Shown piece by piece: positions 62,291 through 64,000 of a stretch of DNA of 64,000 nucleotides (the stretch's first letter is position 1; the number at the start of each line of letters is the position of its first letter). The notes beneath the pieces were generated by a model that saw nothing but the letters and a program-made list of their open reading frames with translations, was not told where the DNA came from and searched no databases. Made by a program: the position numbers and the translations under genes. Where the stretch lies: positions 4,046,632-4,110,631 of the forward strand of contig NC_066562.1 of NCBI RefSeq assembly GCF_024679095.1. Reading direction: 5' to 3'. This stretch comes from Eriocheir sinensis (Eukaryota; Arthropoda; Malacostraca; Decapoda; Varunidae).

Positions 62291-62520
62291 GCCACACCAG
62301 CAGCGGGGCGGAGCGGGTGTGCTCGTTCTCAAAGGTGCTGACGGTGCAGGTGTAGCGGCCGGAGAGGGCGGGGAGCGGGCGTGGGATGTAGAGGGCGCGG
62401 TGGGCGTCCCAGGGGTGCGGGGAGGCGCGGTAGGAGGGGTCCACGCGCCCCGCCAGCACCCCCATGGCCTGAGGGCGCCCTGGGGGGATCCACTGGTACA
62501 CAGGTAGATTGTCGATGTAC
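62291..62520 (-). CDS. Ig-domain protein, exon with second half of V-type domain
   Basis: Acceptor ctttccacag, donor gtgagt, which reads straight into a 224-bp (CA)n tract. It joins in frame to the preceding exon as IKWYIDNLPVYQWIPPG, then LAGRVDPSYRA, DAHRALYIPRP, and the classic Ig F strand LSGRYTCTVSTFENEH. The arrangement resembles arthropod Beat/Side-like cell-surface Ig proteins, but I cannot name an orthologue. Confidence 0.8.
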
Positions 62521-62607
62521 CTGTGGAAAGGGGGAGTGTACAGGTGTGTGTTTACCTGTGTGTTCCAAAGTATACCTGTGTTTTTGGTCACCTGAGTCGC
62601 TTGTAAT

Positions 62608-62610
62608 GTT

Positions 62611-62675
<65 letters not shown>

Positions 62676-62970
62676 CCCTATCTCCCTTCCCTTCCTTTCC
62701 CTCCTCCCCATTCTCCTTGTCTCCCTCCTTCCCTCCGTATCTCCTTCTTCTTCCCTTCCCCCATCTTTTCCCCTCCCTATCACCCTCCTTCACATTTTAT
62801 CTCCCCTTTTCCCTTCCCTCCCCCTCTTTCCTCCCTCCCCCTGCCCCTTCCATATTTCCCTCCCCCCTCCCCCTCCCTATCACCCTCCTTCACATTTTAT
62901 CTCCCCTTTTCCCTTCCCTCCCCCTTTTTCCTCCCTCCCCCTGCCCCTTCCATATTTCCCTTCCTCCCCC
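62608..62970. repeat. (AAT)n and duplicated C/T-rich segment
   Basis: (AAT)n at 62611-62673; a segment of about 100 bases (ccctatcaccctccttcaca, ttttatctccccttttccct) is present twice. Confidence 0.85.
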
Positions 62971-62976
62971 CCTCAC

Positions 62977-63148
62977 CATTTAATGACCAGGCCGTCCGTG
63001 GTCCAGTTGGCGGCGTCCCCTGTGGCCGCCTCTCCCTGCCCCGCCCCCAGCACGTACACGCAGTCCAGCAGGGCGGGGCCAGACTCTGCCTTCACCGCGG
63101 GGGGCACTGACAGCCGCAGGATCCTCACACCTGCCGCGGGGCCTGCAC
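62977..63148 (-). CDS. Ig-domain protein, exon with first half of V-type domain
   Basis: Acceptor ccttccccccccag, donor gtgagg (phase 1 in, 2 out). It encodes VRILRLSVPPAVKAESGPAL, LDCVYVLGAG and NWTTDGLVIKW, that is the A, B and C strands of an Ig V domain with its first Cys and core Trp. An N-glycosylation site (NWT) is present. The signal-peptide exon must lie at higher coordinates, probably beyond the window. Confidence 0.75.
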
Positions 63149-64000
63149 CTGGGGGGGAAGGGGAAGAAGGTTAGGAAGGGAGAAGACAGGTTGGAGGGAA
63201 GGTGGGGAGGAAAGGGAGGGGAGGAAGGTAGAGGAAAGGGGAGGAGAGGAGGGTGAGGGAAAGGGGAGAGGGGAGGAAGAGAGGGTAAAGGTGGGAGGTG
63301 GAAGATAAAGGAGGTGGAGGAGAGATGAGGGAGGTGGAGGAAAGGGGCAAGGGAGGAAGGTAAGGGAGGGGGAGGGGAGGTGAAGGAAAGGTGAGGGAGG
63401 TGGAGGAAAGGGGAGAGGGGTGGAGGGGACGGTAAAGGTGGGAGGTGGAAGATGAAGGAGGTGGAGGAGAGATGAGGGAGGTGGAGGAAAGGGGTGAGGG
63501 AGGGGAAGAGGAGGGGAGGGAGGTACAAGATAGGTGGGAGAAAAAAGTGGAAAAGTGAGGGGAAAGGTAGAGGAGGTGAGGGAAGCGGAGGTGGAGGTGG
63601 AGGAAAGGTGGAGGAGGAAAGTGGGAAGGGGAGAGAAAAGGTGAGGAAGGTGAAGGAAAGATGGGGAGGAAAGTGAGGGAGGAGAGAGAAAAGGAAGAAG
63701 AGGGAAGGGAGGGAGGGAGGAAGAAGGGTATAGAGTGGATGAAAGGAAGGAGGGAGGGATTGGGAGAAGGGGAGGAAGGAGGAAAAATGAGTGAAGGAAA
63801 GGGTTAATAGATGGAGGGAGGAAAGGGAGGGAAGTATACAAATGGAAAGGGAGAGGGAGGGAGGGAGGGAGAGAGGAAGGGAGGGAGGGAGGGAAGGTGA
63901 GGAAATGTACAAATGGAAAGGGAGGGAGGGAGGGTGATAGGGAGGGAAATAAGAGGCATCAAGGGAGGAAGAAAGGGAAGTAGGGAGACAGGGAGAAAGG
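63149..64000. repeat. Polypurine tandem-like tract
   Basis: ggaggtggaggaaaggggag-type units; no exon recognised up to the window edge. Confidence 0.85.

Overview
The window is eukaryotic: coding is split into short exons with GT/AG borders inside long introns rich in microsatellites, minisatellites and degenerate transposons. The tRNA-derived SINE and the RTE- and Jockey/CR1-like LINE remnants suggest an arthropod, most likely a decapod crustacean such as a crab. That is an inference from repeat style and from the proteins, not from a database search. || Positions 472-32291 (+) hold 21 exons of one gene, the LRP5/LRP6 (Drosophila arrow) Wnt co-receptor. All splice phases join, giving 1579 codons before the stop. 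The product has four YWTD beta-propellers each followed by an EGF module, LDLR class A repeats, one membrane segment and a tail with the five PP(P)(S/T)P motifs that bind the beta-catenin destruction machinery. Only the 5' end (signal peptide and first propeller blade) lies left of the window. || Inside the 6.2-kb intron between exons 3 and 4, on the opposite strand, sit two tandem copies of an unrecognised single-exon gene (6799-7512 and 9216-9932) for a small type I membrane protein. Their replacement differences cluster in the middle of the ectodomain. || From 32.3 to 43.9 kb there is 3' UTR or intergenic DNA with tandem repeats, a piggyBac-like MITE and LINE fragments. A two-exon leucine-rich-repeat protein gene lies on the minus strand (43946-48371), with a broken RTE LINE and another MITE in its intron and a GC-rich promoter candidate near 50.2-50.5 kb. 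From 56.6 to 63.1 kb, exons of an Ig-domain (V + C2-like) protein gene lie on the minus strand; its 5' end is beyond the right edge. Its introns contain a 580-bp (GA)n, a 31-bp pyrimidine minisatellite and a 224-bp (CA)n. || The most unusual observation is that several LRP5/6 introns contain copies of the neighbouring exon-intron junction (exons 2, 6, 7, 11, 13 and 20 for donors; exon 8 for the acceptor). They look like tandem duplications that carried splice sites with them, leaving series of decoy splice sites.
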